Below, in pieces: positions 1 through 13,000 of a stretch of DNA of 64,000 nt. Under the pieces are notes generated by a model, which was not told the origin of the DNA, made no database searches, and saw only the letters and a list, made by a program, of their open reading frames with translations. Position 1 is the stretch's first letter. Every line of letters begins with the position of its first letter. The DNA lies in NCBI RefSeq assembly GCF_000182565.1, contig NW_015971547.1, forward strand, positions 539,339 to 603,338. Reading direction: 5' to 3'. The position numbers and the translations under genes are program-made. The stretch comes from Spizellomyces punctatus DAOM BR117 (lineage: Eukaryota > Chytridiomycota > Chytridiomycetes > Spizellomycetales > Spizellomycetaceae).

Positions 1-72
1 CAATTTATGATGACTGGGGCCGACCGTAAGAGCTAGCGCTTACTGTAAGATTGCGATGACCTTTTGACATAC

Positions 73-1246
73 CATGCACATAATGTTGGTTCCTCATACG
101 TTCTAGTGGTTGGAAACCCCATTTGTATAAGGCTTGCCGTACGCTGCGCGGTTGCGACGGGTGGTGGAATGTTCTCAAAAAGAATATCCTTATAGTGCAT
201 CTCGTTCAATACCACGTTGTAGGTTCCTGAACGTTTAAATTTAGTGCCAGGCAGCCACAAAGTGAAATTCATGAAGACGACCTTTGGTTTCGCGACATAT
301 TGTTCTGCACACTTGCACCTCCGCCGACAGTCCAACCATTGACACGCGAATGCATTCCCTCTTCAATGACTCGAGAGTGTCCAAGATATTATCGGGATCA
401 CAGGTCGTTAAAGAAGCATACAGTACTAGGATTTCCCGAGAACCGTGAGAAGGAACATGGCTGGATAGAAAGAGAACCCCTGATGAGAAGAAGGTAGTAT
501 TTGCGTCTCTTTAGGCGGAGAATCTTCTAAGAGAAAATTGCCAATACGCACAGGGAATGATACGTACGCCAACGACGTTCGCGCTAGTTCTAATGCGTTT
601 TGAAGTGAGGGCTCTCCTTTAGGTTCACGATTAGATCTTTTTTGGAGAGCTGAGGTGTGGTCCGTGGGGTTTCCTGGATCGCAGGTTAATCAAGTGGTCA
701 CACACTATCATCATATGGAAGCCCTATTACCCGTCAATTCTGTGAGCTGTTCTGCTAAACCATCCCGAGTAATGATGATGCCCAACTGACTCAACGGATT
801 CTGGTCAAAATATTCTCCAATAAACTCTTCAGCTAATCGCATGGTGCATTCAATCCGCGAAGGCTTGAGGTCGAGTTCCGCCATAGCGCGCGACAGGTCT
901 ATTACTAAATACAGGTGCCGAATAATTCCTCGTTGAACTGTCGCCGTGTCACGATGTAGTCTGGGAACGGAGAGATCAAATGTGAGTTGTACTTCCGGCG
1001 TGATTTGGTCTCTCCAATTGCTTCACCTTCGGCGTTTGAGCTGCTGCTGAATGGAAGCCACAACCCCCTGAAGAGATCCCTGCTCATCTTCTTGCAAAAT
1101 ATCCCAACTTCGCTTATACTCTTCTTCCCAAGAGTATCCCTGCCCGGATGCTCCCATTAAGTCGTGCCCTTCGTCATCGTCAATGTCTATAGCACCGATG
1201 CCCTTTGCGGAAGACTTTCGTTTCGGAGGTTTCAAAGTATGGGACA
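73..1246 (-). CDS. SSL1: TFIIH core subunit SSL1/GTF2H2 (partial)
   Basis: Encodes the p44-type subunit of TFIIH, which supports the XPD helicase in transcription initiation and nucleotide excision repair. Minus-strand exons that keep frame: 1246-1027, 960-731, 673-568, 460-282 and 226-73; a donor at 72-67 implies at least one more exon, so the C-terminal zinc-binding part lies near or beyond the window edge. The N-terminus has the family block YSWEEEYKRSWDILQEDEQG. It is followed by a von Willebrand A domain: RGIIRHLYLVIDLSRAM, then FDQNPLSQLGI, EPSLQNALELARTSL, HGSREILVLYASLTTCDP and ECIRVSMVGLSAEVQ. The end visible here is the conserved PPP...SLIQMGFP stretch. Start taken at ATG 1246; there is no in-frame ATG further upstream. 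Introns are 55-107 nt. It is divergent from the kinase gene at 1632. The identity is very secure; the 3' end is not visible. Confidence 0.93.
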
Positions 1247-1631
1247 TTGTTATGCAGGATGCATACGAAAGATAACCCACAAAAAGTCTAGTGCAACTTC
1301 ACCACGTCGAGCAGGACGTCAACAACAAGGTGCGCACGTGATCAAGCTTGGGTCCAGCCACGACCATCTTCTGGTGCCCACTCTTTTACCATTCGACTAT
1401 AGCGCATTAATTTATTTGACCATCTTACCCACTTGGATACCACTTAGGGTGACATATTTTCTCCGCATACGGTTAGGACGACTGGTGAAGTAGGTGCCCG
1501 TGCTGAACGTTTTCGCTCCAACTCCTCGCGTCGACGTTGACCGTCGAGAACAGTTCACCGACAGGTGAAGACTTGACCTGCAAAACCAAGTCTCAACTTA
1601 TGGAAGTCTCGTTTAGTCGGCTATCACCTGA
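1247..1631. promoter_or_regulatory. Shared upstream region of SSL1 and the CaMKK-like kinase
   Basis: A 385-bp head-to-head intergenic region. It contains a CACGTGA (E-box type) at 1335-1341, about 90 bp upstream of the SSL1 ATG. No coding sequence was recognised. That it works as a bidirectional promoter is inferred from gene orientation only. Confidence 0.4.
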
Positions 1632-4600
1632 ATGAGCCCTCAAAATCACACGGCACATCCAGGGAAGGCCAGTCCTCGCCGCACCTTCAGCGAGTCACCG
1701 TCCACCGACAAACCCAAAAAATCACTTGGAGAAAATAATGTGCGTACCGCACGTTCAGCCTCACTTGGTAAACTTTGGGGTCGCAAAAGAGGGCAACAGT
1801 CTTCAGACCGTATTCTTGCGTCCAGTGTACCAAAAGACGCGTGGATGAAGAAAGACACTCCCGGAGATGCAAGTTATGCCAACCCGGTGTTGACCAGCGG
1901 CCGAGATTCTCCTGACATTGATGAAGAAGGAGAAGATGTCTTTTCTTTTGAAGGGTCGCAATCTACACACGGACTGAGCCTTTCTGGACGAAAATCAGCG
2001 AGATTGGTAAAGCAGACATCCTTTTCCTCTCAAGTCTCGTCGGCGTCAGATTCTTCGCAGAATGCCGGCAGGTGGGACATTCATATCTGTGTGCTTAGAT
2101 CCTGTGCACCAATATTTATATGTTGTCACTATGCTTACAGCGATGGCAGCACACCCTCATGGGGCTCCTTAAGTTTGGGAGTAAGATCGCATTCAACTAA
2201 AGCGAGTAGTGATCTGATTGGGGTTTCGGACCAAAAAAACGACATCTTGGGTTCATTGCCAGCCAAGCATGGAGGTTTGCGGCTGGCGTTGTCAAAATTA
2301 CGGAACTCCAAAAGCAGGGCATCAACTGGTAAAAATACTTATTCAATTAATATTACTGTTATAACTCTCTCATCTTCATCATGTGCTTATTGAAAGGCGA
2401 ACTCTCGAGCCCTGCTGCAGAGCAAATACTCACACCTCTCGACACCAAATCATCTCCGTCGCTGGGACCAAGTCCTTCGCACTCCAGCCCTATCAGCAAC
2501 TCAAGTATTGACCTTCCCGCTCACTCCAGCCGTGGCCTGAGTAGTATCCGCTTGAAACCGTTTAACTCACCATCGCAAAGCCGCTCGTCCGCTGAATTTT
2601 GTTCCTCCCCTGCTCGCTCGCCCTCCAAGCACAGCCTGATTTCCCGATCCCCATCATCCGTCTCTAAATCCAACTCCTTCACGATGGGGCCATCCAGTAG
2701 ACGACCTTCATCTGCGGCGGGCGAACCAGTAAAAGAGACTCATGTAATGGTTAGGGACTACGACCCGCAGACTGGGAACAAGATTATAAATAAGTACATG
2801 ATCGTCAAAGAGCTTGGAAGGGGTTGCCACGGAAAAGTAAAACTCTGTGTTGATATGGAGACTGGCGAGGAATGGGTAAGTGTAATCCATTACCTCATGC
2901 GATTGCAGCAATCGATGCTGATCTGGTATTTCGGTTTCTGGGCAGGCTTTGAAGATTGTCCAAAAGAAGGCACGGCCACGCTTTCAAAGTCGATTACTTT
3001 CGAATCGCCTTGCGGCCGCTGATATTGAGCAGAACGGAAAAGTCCCACCGAGTAACCCGGAGCTTGAAAAAATAAAGCGCGAGATCGCAATTCTCAAAAA
3101 GTGCAATCACCCACATGTTGTCGCTCTGAAGGAGGTCATAGATGATCCTGCATCGGAGAAAATCTACTTGGGTATGTTAGAAATTTTTGGGATTTGTTAG
3201 TGCGGTTACTGGTTCCTCATTGTGCGGGCTTGTCCTTCTACCGCAAGGATGCAGTATTAGAGTATCTTGCTGGCGGTGATATACGATGGCATGATAATTC
3301 AGATCCACCAAGGCCAATCTTGACCATCGACGATGGCCGACGCATATTTAGAGATGTTATATGCGGTATTGAATACTGTGCGTACAGGCTCTTTATTTCA
3401 TTTCAGTTCCCTTCGCCTGCTTTGTTAGCTAAGTGACTATTTAGTGCACTATCAAGGAATTGTCCACCGAGATATCAAACCAGCGAACCTCCTTTGGACA
3501 GGCGACGGGAGGGTTAAAATATCCGATTTTGGAGTCAGTGTCGTGGTCAGGCCAAAGTTCTCACACGACGACCACGAGGCGAGCGAAGAACAGGAACGGA
3601 GTAACGAGCTGGAACTGGCGAAAACAGCGGGCACTCCTGCTTTCTTTGCCCCAGAGATGTGCGGAATGACTGATGAAGATTTCGGGTCAAATTCAAGTCT
3701 ATTCGCCGTGCCGGGCCGACCATTCAACGCGTTTGGTACCAATCCCAGTGATAGCCAATCTAGTGGCACTGCACCAGCAGAAAGTGCAGGACCTGGGACA
3801 CCCATGAAGGGCCTGTCCAATCAATCATCATTTGCTCTCTCCGATACTGGAGCACTCGCTAGCGGCAATAGGACTTCTGGAACCCCCATGCCGATGTCAC
3901 GGCAAACGTCCTCCGGGGACGTTACGGATCAAGTCCAAGCTGAGCTGGGCCAGCCTCAGCAGGCTAGTCGCATCCCAGTGCTAAACAAGCAGCCTTCATC
4001 TAAAATGGGTATTTCAGCTGGTACTGAACCTGTGCGGGAAGGCGAAGATGATCAATCGGAATTGGTGCAATCCGCTGTCGATGTCCCTTTATCACCTTCC
4101 TCACCCCCAACGCCGAACCCCCCTCCTCCACCCCTCCAGCACCTTCGCATTGGAAAAGCGATCGACATCTGGGCAATGGGAGTTACTTTATACTGCTTCA
4201 TATTTGGACAGGTTCCCTTCATGGCGGAGACAGAGTTTGAATTGTTTAATGTGATCAGTAAGAAGACGTAAGTCTGTAGTATTTTGGTGTCTGGTTATGA
4301 ACGGCAGTAACCGGTATTTGCCACGAAGCCTAGAGTTTCCGAGTCACATACGCATTACGGACGATCTACGGGATTTGTTCACCAAGCTATTAGATAAGGA
4401 TCCATCAACTAGAATAACATTAGAAGAGACCAAGGTGCGCGCATGCAGGAACTGGACCTGGTGCAGAGATGTAGGACAACAATTCAATTTGCGTTTATTT
4501 AGCTTCATCCTTGGACCACAGCCGACTTAACACCTGAAGAACGTGAAGCATGGCTGCAACAGACGGATCCGACTTTACAGTATGGTGCTCCCGTCCAGGT

Positions 4601-5462
4601 GACGGACGAAGATGTCCGTGGGGCTGTGACCATCATGGTGCGCATTGTTTTATGTTACTCGTGTGGTAAGTATGATGGAGCTAATTACATTTCGCACAGA
4701 GCCGAATACGCGATCGGATAAGAAAGCTGTCATCTTCTTTCCACAATCTCACCGCAGGGCTGCGAAGAAGGACGAAGAGCATGCCCAGCGTTCCATGTAA
4801 GTAACCTCCTCGGGAACCCGTTTGCGATCCAGATATCGTCGTCGTAATGTTCGCAAACTTTCGTAGCGGAAGCGATCGAAGCACTCGTGAAAAAAGGAAA
4901 GGACCAATGTGCCGTCAATGGTGCTGCCCAGCAGGATAGCACCAGGCCCTCCACGACGGGTAATCGGTCGAAACCCTTGCGAGGGCGACGCCGGTCTCCC
5001 TTGAGCGGTGGCGAGTCATCTTCGGACTACCTGGATGTACATGGTAAACATGTTCCATCACTTTTCTCCCCGGACATTGATATGGAAAATGGGGCGGTCG
5101 AACACGAGCCACAGCAACAAGAGTGGTTCCGGTGGGGTGTTGGAGGACGCGGTTCACAAGCATCGGGACACGAATTTCCTCCAGAGGGGAGTGCGTTCGT
5201 GCCATATGGTCTGAGATCGCCTGGTGCATCGTCAGACGATATGTACATGACATCAAACGAGGCGAGTGAAGACGAGGAAGATGAGGGCGTGAAAGCAGAA
5301 CGAGAGAGATTGAGGCAATTTGCTCTGACTTACGGACAGGATGAAGCAGACGATGAGGACGAAGGGGACGAGGAAAATGGAGGAGGATTGGAAATGAAAG
5401 AGAGCGGGCTAGCTCGGGGTACAGAAGTGCTAGTGATTGATGACAGGGAGGCAGGTGGTTAA
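1632..5462 (+). CDS. CaMKK/Ssp1-like serine/threonine protein kinase
   Basis: Predicted 1,077-residue kinase of the CaMKK / fungal Ssp1-Sak1 group, whose members phosphorylate activation loops of AMPK/Snf1-type kinases. Exons: 1632-2071, 2142-2328, 2397-2876, 2946-3171, 3255-3377, 3445-4267, 4308-4434, 4503-4637, 4700-4796, 4867-5462; total coding length is divisible by three. The N-terminal ~330 residues are Ser/Pro-rich. The kinase domain starts near residue 342 with glycine loop GRGCHGKV and catalytic lysine in ALKIV. The CaMKK-typical Arg/Pro insert follows (KKARPRFQSRLL). Then come HRDIKPANLL (near 493), DFG (near 513) and GTPAFFAPE (near 554). About 165 low-complexity residues are inserted before subdomain IX (AIDIWAMGVTLYC, near 720). 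The C-terminal tail is acidic. All catalytic residues are present. The CaMKK assignment rests on the RP insert and activation segment; which cellular kinase it activates is unknown. Confidence 0.9.
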
Positions 5463-5683
5463 CCTCTTAAAAATCACTAGTAATTCGCCTTTTGTTTATT
5501 TGGTGTAAGCTAGTAATACACTGGATGAGTGCTTCATGACTGTGCCATTGATTGAGCTTAGTAAACACACGTGACCATACTGGAGAACGAAGGTTGCAGG
5601 AACGATGCAGCTGCAATCCGTCCTTTTGCCACCCACATTATTGCCATACCTAACTCGCTAGGTGCGCAAGAAATCCCTAAACC
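5463..5683. promoter_or_regulatory. Upstream region of RPL23 with an E-box
   Basis: Short interval between the kinase stop and the RPL23 ATG. It carries CACGTGA at 5568-5574, about 110 bp upstream of the ATG. The same 7-mer (TCACGTG) occurs twice upstream of RPL21 at 31023-31043. A regulatory role is inferred; the hexamer alone is expected many times by chance in 64 kb. Confidence 0.3.
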
Positions 5684-6583
5684 ATGTCGAAGAGAGGTCA
5701 GTAATGATGGAGGAGAGATGAACGACTGAATGCTTTCGGGCTGGCGCTGATTGCAGAGACGGATGGATGGATGGATGGAAGGACGGAGGTTATCATACAA
5801 GGCCATGAGCTAATTTCCCTTCTCTTCGATTTCAAATTCTCTGCGGATTCACAACACAGGACGTTCTGGAGGTGGGTTTTGATTGAAGGAAATGAGTGGT
5901 TGACGACAGTCGTCAAGCTAGTTATAACATCAACATTCTTGCAGCTTCGGGCAACAAATTCCGGATGACCCTTGGTCTCCCGGTCGGTGCAGTCATGAAC
6001 TGTGCTGACAACTCTGGAGCGAAAAACCTTTACATCATCTCCGTCAAGGGTATCAAGGGACGTTTGAACCGTTTGCCTGCCGCTGGTGTCGGCGACATGG
6101 TCCTCGCCACCGTGAAGAAGGGAAAGCCGGATCTGAGAAAGAAGGGTGGGTTTTCTGGCTGTGTTGTTGTAGGGGGGGGGGTGGAGCTATGCCATTTACT
6201 CCCTCGGAAAGGGGGTATCAGGGCATGGAACAGATAGTGGGCGACAGGAAGCAGATTCATTTGAGTTTCGAAATGGCGAACTGATTTGTCCGACCGTCAT
6301 TATTTTAGTTATGCCCGCCGTTGTCATCCGTCAGAGGAAGCCTTGGCGCCGTAGGGATGGCATCTACCTCTACTTTGAGGGTAGGTTTCTATTGTTGCCA
6401 CATATTTTTGGATCCGATCTACGATTGATTGTTGGTTTTTTTTTTTTTTTTTACACAGACAATGCAGGTGTTATCGTCAACCCCAAAGGTGAAATGAAGG
6501 GTTCGGCAATTACTGGTCCCGTCGGTAAAGAGTGCGCAGATTTGTGGCCCAAGATCGCCTCCAGCTCGGGTACCGTCGTATAA
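5684..6583 (+). CDS. RPL23: 60S ribosomal protein L23 (uL14)
   Basis: Cytosolic large-subunit protein uL14, which sits at the subunit interface. Exons: 5684-5696 (13 nt), 5945-6145, 6309-6380, 6459-6583, giving 136 residues against about 140 in relatives. The first exon supplies MSKR plus one base and joins in frame to [17 protein letters not shown]. Other family blocks are [73 protein letters not shown] and [13 protein letters not shown]. The long first intron (248 nt) contains a GGAT microsatellite, intron 2 has a run of ten G, and intron 3 a long T run before its acceptor. The tiny first exon is inferred from the MSKR start typical of this protein and from phase. Confidence 0.95.
5761..5780 (+). 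repeat. GGAT microsatellite in RPL23 intron 1
   Basis: Four and a half tandem GGAT units read directly from the sequence, inside the first intron of RPL23. Likely neutral, but it could be a length-polymorphic marker. Confidence 0.9.
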
Positions 6584-7048
6584 AGGGTTGGGGTGTAATT
6601 TTCTTACGTCCATTTCTGAACCCATGTACAAAGTTGAGGATTGGATAATAGCATCCTTATTCATATCATTAATGTGCAATTGTCCATTTTGTAATAATGG
6701 CGGGAATGGGTAGTGAAGTGGATTTTCAAGCGCTTTGCAGCCTCTTGTTCCTATGCGCAGCATGATCACATAAGCGGATGGTCCAAGTTTAGTGAGTCAC
6801 CCTGCACCATTCCATAAAGCTTGCCGTTTCCCCAAATTCCATCACGAGATCACTCTGATCGTGGGTACATACTTGCACTGGGAGGGAGCAGAAGAACGTA
6901 GCGACGTTGCAAACGGTACCCAATATCAGAACTGCGCGTCGTATTTGACTTGCGACTGTGAAAAGTGGATAAAAAGGGCGGGTAGGTGGATACACACCGT
7001 TCCTTTCCTGTTGGGCAAAGCCTTATATAACCCATCTCAGGGAACGCC
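6584..7048. promoter_or_regulatory. RPL23 3' end and dynein upstream region
   Basis: 465 bp between the RPL23 stop and the dynein ATG. Presumably holds the RPL23 3' UTR and dynein promoter; a TATATAA-like stretch lies at 7024-7030, 19 bp before the ATG at 7049. Short reading frames here lack family motifs and I see no further gene. Confidence 0.35.
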
Positions 7049-10000
7049 ATGGATGAGGTTAAGGAAGAGTCTGTCGCGTCTGCAAGCGATGGACTCGTTA
7101 GTGGGACAGTTGAACCGACAGCCTTGCTGCACCATGTCGAGCGACTGCTTCCACTTGTACTAGAATGGGACCCGTCTGATAGAGATGGTTTACTTAACTC
7201 TGCGGAAGCCATCGAGAAAGCCGGCCGATTTTGTACCGACCCCCAGGTGCAGGTCTTGTACATTGTGAAGGAACAAGCCGAACCGCCTGAGAAACAAGAA
7301 GGTAGCGCTTGTCGTAGTGTGGTGGTGATCATCGCATTGCTAGGGTTAACTGAATTTTTAACGTACCTACAGGGGACACACCGCATCAAACATTCAGGAT
7401 AACCGTTCGATTGGATCTTGTATACTCTCCTAGACAAGTGGCTTCCCTCGCCGTCATCAAAAGATTTTCTACCGTCGAAATCGCTCGACCCTTGCAACAG
7501 CAGCTGCAACTTATCAATCTACCTGGCCCGGGTGAGGGTGGCAACCCTTACGAAGCTCTTCACTCTTATATCCACAATGCTGTCTCCCCTTTCTTTGATG
7601 CCTTTGCTGCGGCAAAGGGGGTTAGCGCGTCTAGTATTGATCGGCATGGGAGAGAAGATAAGGACAATAAAACCGGTATGATTGCTTCCTCATTAAATGA
7701 TCTTCCAACATCTGATTGATGATGCATTCTTCTAATTAGGCATTCCAATGGCGAAAAAGAAAATCGCAGAGCTGGAGCTGTCCTTGTTACAGTTGCAGCA
7801 AAATGTTGAAATTCCTGACGTTATACTTAATTTCAACCCTGTAGTGCAGCGAGCTGCCGAAATCTGCCACGAACAAGGGAGGCGGGTGAATGTCGACGTC
7901 GTTGGCGATGTTATAAACGATTCTGCCGTTTTAAATAAACTCCAAGCCGATGTGAATGGTTGGATTAAAGAGATCCAGAAGGTTACGAAGCTTTCTAGGG
8001 ACCCGGCGTCGGGTAATGCTAGTCAAGAAATCAATTTCTGGCTGAATATGGAGAGGGCTTTGGGATCCATAGAAGAACAGCTGAAGAGCGATCAGGTGCA
8101 GCTGACATTGGACATACTGAAGCACGCAAAGCGATTTCATGCGACCGTCAGTTTTTATGCGGATACTGGCATGAAGGACGCTGTGGAGAAGGTTCAAAAG
8201 TATAACATTCTTATGAAGGACTTCCCCTTGAATGAGCTGCTCTCGGCGACCGACATCCGGAAGATTCAGGAATCGTTGATACTCATCTTCAACCACTTGA
8301 CGAAAAAGCTGAAGTTGTCGCCGTACCCTATTCGACGCGCACTACCTCTTGTCGAAGCCATCTCGCGCGATCTGAATGAACAGCTGCTCCGAGTCTTAGG
8401 TACACGTCGCATGATGTATATGGCATACGACGACTTTGAAAAAGCCTCTGGTGGATGTGAGGACGTATTTCGGACATGGGACGATCAGGTGAAGGAGTTC
8501 ACAAATGTCGCCCGGGATGTTACAAGGAAGCGATCAGAAAAATTTCTTCCCATTAAGATCAATCCTGTCCATGCGAAGCTGCAGGAGCGTATCACATTTT
8601 TGCGTACCTTCCGGAGACAGCATGAACAACTTCATGATACAATATTGAAAGTCATGCGGACTGAGAAAACTGGAACGACTGGAATTAATGGAATGGAGAC
8701 CAAGGGAGTTAGTTTGTCTGACGTCAATGCTTTAGACGACATCAAGGTGGCGTATGAAAGCGTGAAGAATGTTGATGTGTTAGACGTCACACCAGGTACG
8801 CACCGACTCTGTGATTGAATGATCAATCCAAAGTTCATGGAATTGTTAATATTTTCGATAGAGGGCACCGAAATATGGGTTGCGGCGGAAAACTCCTANN
8901 NNNNNNNNNNNNNNNNNNNNNNNNNNNNNNNNNNNNNNNNNNNNNNNNNNNNNNNNNNNNNNNNNNNNNNNNNNNNNNNNNNNNNNNNNNNNNNNNNNGG
9001 GTCTCGCGCGTTGAGAATCAAATAATTGCACGACTCAGGGATCGGCTGGGAACTGCCAAGAATGCAAATGAAATGTTCCGCGTGTTCTCAAAGTTCAATG
9101 CGCTGTTTGTACGGCCAAAGATTCGTGGCGCCATCCAGGAGTATCAGGCGCATCTGATAGAAAGCGTGAAGGATGACATTAAAAAGCTGCACGACAAGTT
9201 TAAGGTGCACTACAGGAATTCCCAAGCGTACAAAATGAGTCAACTACGGGATCTACCACCAATTTCGGGGGCAATAATTTGGGCGCGACAAATTGAGCGA
9301 CAGTTGGGTTTGTACATGAAGCGAGTCGAAGACGTATTAGGGAAGGGATGGGAAATGTACGCCGAGGGGCAAAAGTTGCAAACGGAAAGCAGTTCCTTCC
9401 GCAAGAAGCTCGACACTCGGCCCATTTACGACACATGGCTGGCGGATATTATGAAACGAGAGCTTTCGGTGACTGGGCGGATTTTCGAGATTAGTCGGAA
9501 CAGGGCGCAAGGCAACATTTTGCAACTTGGCATTAACTTTGAGTCGCAAACAATTACACTTTTCAAAGAAGTGCGGAACTTGCTTTGGCTAAACTTCCAG
9601 GTTCCTCATACTGTCGCCAATATTGCAAAAGATGCGAAACGTGTATATCCATTCGCAGTATCCTTGAGCGAAACAGTGCGGACGTATACCCAAACAGCGT
9701 ATAACGTTGATCGCCACGATGGGATTTCAACGCTGGTAGCTGGGTACCGTCGTGATGTACACTCTCACATCTCACGGGGTATCCAGCTTCGATGGGACTA
9801 CTTTGTTAATGCGGTCTGTATCATCACTGGATTTATCACTTCGTTTGAGTACCCCTAATGGATACCTGGTTTGTTTTCTTCAGTATGACGCGCGCCCGAT
9901 GATGCCCCCTTACAGTGATGGCCGCGAGAATCGGCATGTCGTTTTTGTTAGAGACTTTGCTTCAGTGGTTACTATTTTCCAGGATAAAGTGAACTCGGCC

Positions 10001-13000
10001 ATTGTCGTGAGCGATGAGATTCATCAAACCATCGGTCAATTGAAGACGTGCCGTTTTGAACGGAACGCGTTCCAGGATCGGTTAACGAAAATACAAAAGC
10101 TAGTAAGTACACTGGATGCAGTGGTCTGATTTAAATGCGATTCTGACTGGTATGCAGATCGATCGCCTAAATCTTGAAGGATATTCGAACCTGGCATCTT
10201 GGACCGCCAAGCTGAATGTTGACATAGAAACCGTACTGGCGGCTCGTTTGCAGACGGCAATCAAGGTAGTCACATTTATGGAACGCGCTGGAGTGTTTCC
10301 CGCAATTTTAACCTTCACGCACTTTCTGCCAATAGTCATGGATGGACGAATTCATGCAAGGGGACGAGGAACCTGCAAACATCGATCATAGGCGACGAAG
10401 GGGCCACAAAGCAAGCACACCCTCTGCGCGAAACTCGATCGTAGGGGCACCCAACGAGGGAGATACTGAACGAAGGCCAAATTTAGAAATCATGGTACAC
10501 GAGATTGCGTTGAAGAATCAGGTTATGTACGTGGATCCCCCGATCGAAGAGGCGCGAAACAATTGGTACAGGCAGTTACACTTCTGGTTAGGTATGCACG
10601 CGTGGCAAGACCATCCGCAAAGCCTCATTTGTGTCATAAATTACTTACGTTGATGGTTGTTATTGCAATTGAAGGGCATCTCTGTACGCTGAAGCCCATT
10701 CAAAGCTCCAGCTATGAGATGAGTGTTGGAGCGCATCGTAAGGAGGAAAACATGACCTATGCAATTCTGGTAAATCGCCACGCCTGGTATACGCGAAATG
10801 GTGATGATCGTATCTCACGATGTTTTCTAATGTCTAGCTTAACCGATTGTCAGACTCTCTGGAACGATGCTATGATATTGTTGAGCAGAGGATCAAAAGC
10901 GTCCAAGAATATACCGAGATCTGGTTGCGCTACCAATCTCTTTGGGATCTGGAATCCCATTACGTGTATGATCAGCTTGGAGATGATCTCCGGTTGTGGC
11001 AACAGCTAGTGCTGGAGATCAAAAAGGCTCGAGCGACGTTCGACAACTCTGAAACCGAGAGATCTTTCGGTCCTATCGTCATTGATTACGAACAGGTTCA
11101 GTCAAAGGTCAACGCAAAATACGATCAGTGGCAGCGGGAAATTCTGAACCGTTTCGGTGTCAAACTGGGAAGTAGTATGAGAGACTTTTACTCTACAGTG
11201 TCCAAGTCACGCACAGACCTAGAACAGCAGTCTGCGGATGGTAGTTCAACTGCGGAAGCAGTAGCGTTCATTACATTCGTCCAGGACCTTGGGAGAAAGA
11301 TTCCGCTTTGGACTGAACAAGTGCAGACTTTCAAAAGCAGCCAAAAGGTCTTGGAGCGCCAAAGATACCAATTTCCAAATGACTGGCTATATGTCGATAA
11401 TGTTGAAGGGGAATGGAGTGCTTTTAACGAGATTTTAGCCAGAAAGAAAAAGGCAATCCAGGAACAAATTGGTGCGTAGCGAGAATAACTGCCATTATTG
11501 AGCCAAAATAGTTGACATCCGATATGCAGCTGGATTGCAGGTCAAGATCGTCGCGGAAGATAAAATGGTTGAGCAGAAAATCCGAGACATTGCAGCCGAC
11601 TGGGACAAAAGCAAGCCCTTGCAGGGTGATATCATGCCGGATGAAGCAGTGGCTAGTCTCAATATTTTCGAAGGCCGCCTTCTTCGATTGCAAGACGATT
11701 ATAATCAGGTTTCTCGAGCTAAAGAAGCACTAGATTTGGATCGACGGGCAGACAATAAGTTACAGCCTATTCTCGAAGAGCTTCGTGACTTGAAGGGAGT
11801 ATGGGTAGCGCTGTCCGGTCTATGGACTGGCATTAACGAGATTCGCGATACCGTTTGGGCGTCGGCGGTTCCTCGCAAGATTCGCCAGCAACTAGACCAG
11901 CTGCTTATGTCCATGAAGGAAATGTCCAGTCGCATGCGTCAGTATGCGGCTTTCGATTACGCTCAGGAAACGCTGAAGGGCTACCTGAAGGTCAATCCGC
12001 TGGTCACTGAGCTCAAGTCGGAGGCATTGAAGGACCGTCATTGGAGGCAACTCTTCAAAGCTCTGGACTTGGGGGCCAAGGTCTCGCAGTCAGAGTTGAC
12101 CATTGGCCATTTGTGGGACGTGGATCTGAAGAAGAATGAAGCGGTAATTCGAGAGGTTATTACTGTTGCGCAAGGCGAGATGGCGTTGGAAGAATTTTTG
12201 AAGCAAGTTAAGGAAACGTGGACCAGCTTCGCGCTGGATCTAGTCGTATATCAAAACAAGTGCCGGTTGATCAAGGGATGGGAAGAATTGTTTACGAAAT
12301 GCTCAGAGAACTTGAATTCACTTTTTGCAATGAAGCACTCGCCATTCTTTAAGGTCTTTGAAGAGGAGGCCTCCACCTGGGAAGATAAGCTGAACAGGAT
12401 CCACATGCTTTTTGACGTCTGGATTGATGTCCAACGTCAATGGGTGTATCTGGAAGGCATATTCTCTGTTAGCGTCGACATCAAGCATCTCTTACCTGTG
12501 GAAAGCTCCAGGTTTCAGAGCGTCAATGCCGAGTTTATGTCCTTGATGAAGAAGGTATACAAGTCACCATTCGTTGTAGACATTCTGAACATCCCTGGCA
12601 TCCAAAAGTCCATGGAACGTTTGGCGGATCTTCTATCCAAAATCCAACGAGCCCTCGGAGAATATCTGGAACGAGAACGTTCCTCATTTCCAAGATTCTA
12701 CTTTGTGGGTGATGAGGACCTTCTCGAGCTGATTGGTAATAGTAAGGATATTATTCGAATTCAGAAACATCTCAAAAAGATGTTTGCGGGAATTGCCAGT
12801 CTGCTACTTAGCGAGGACTCGTCGATGATCGAAGGTTTGGTGTCCAGGGAGGGTGAGACTGTTATGTTGAAACACCCTATTTCCGTCAAAGAACATCCTC
12901 GCATCAACGATTGGTTGACGTTGCTGGAGAAGGAGATGCGGATGTCTCTTGCCATGTGGCTTTCAGACGCCGTGATTGACATGGCTTCCTTCCATGTCGC

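Noticed and set aside
7931-8296. Antisense frame inside the dynein gene
   Set aside because: Shadow of the conserved dynein tail coding sequence; no independent motif.
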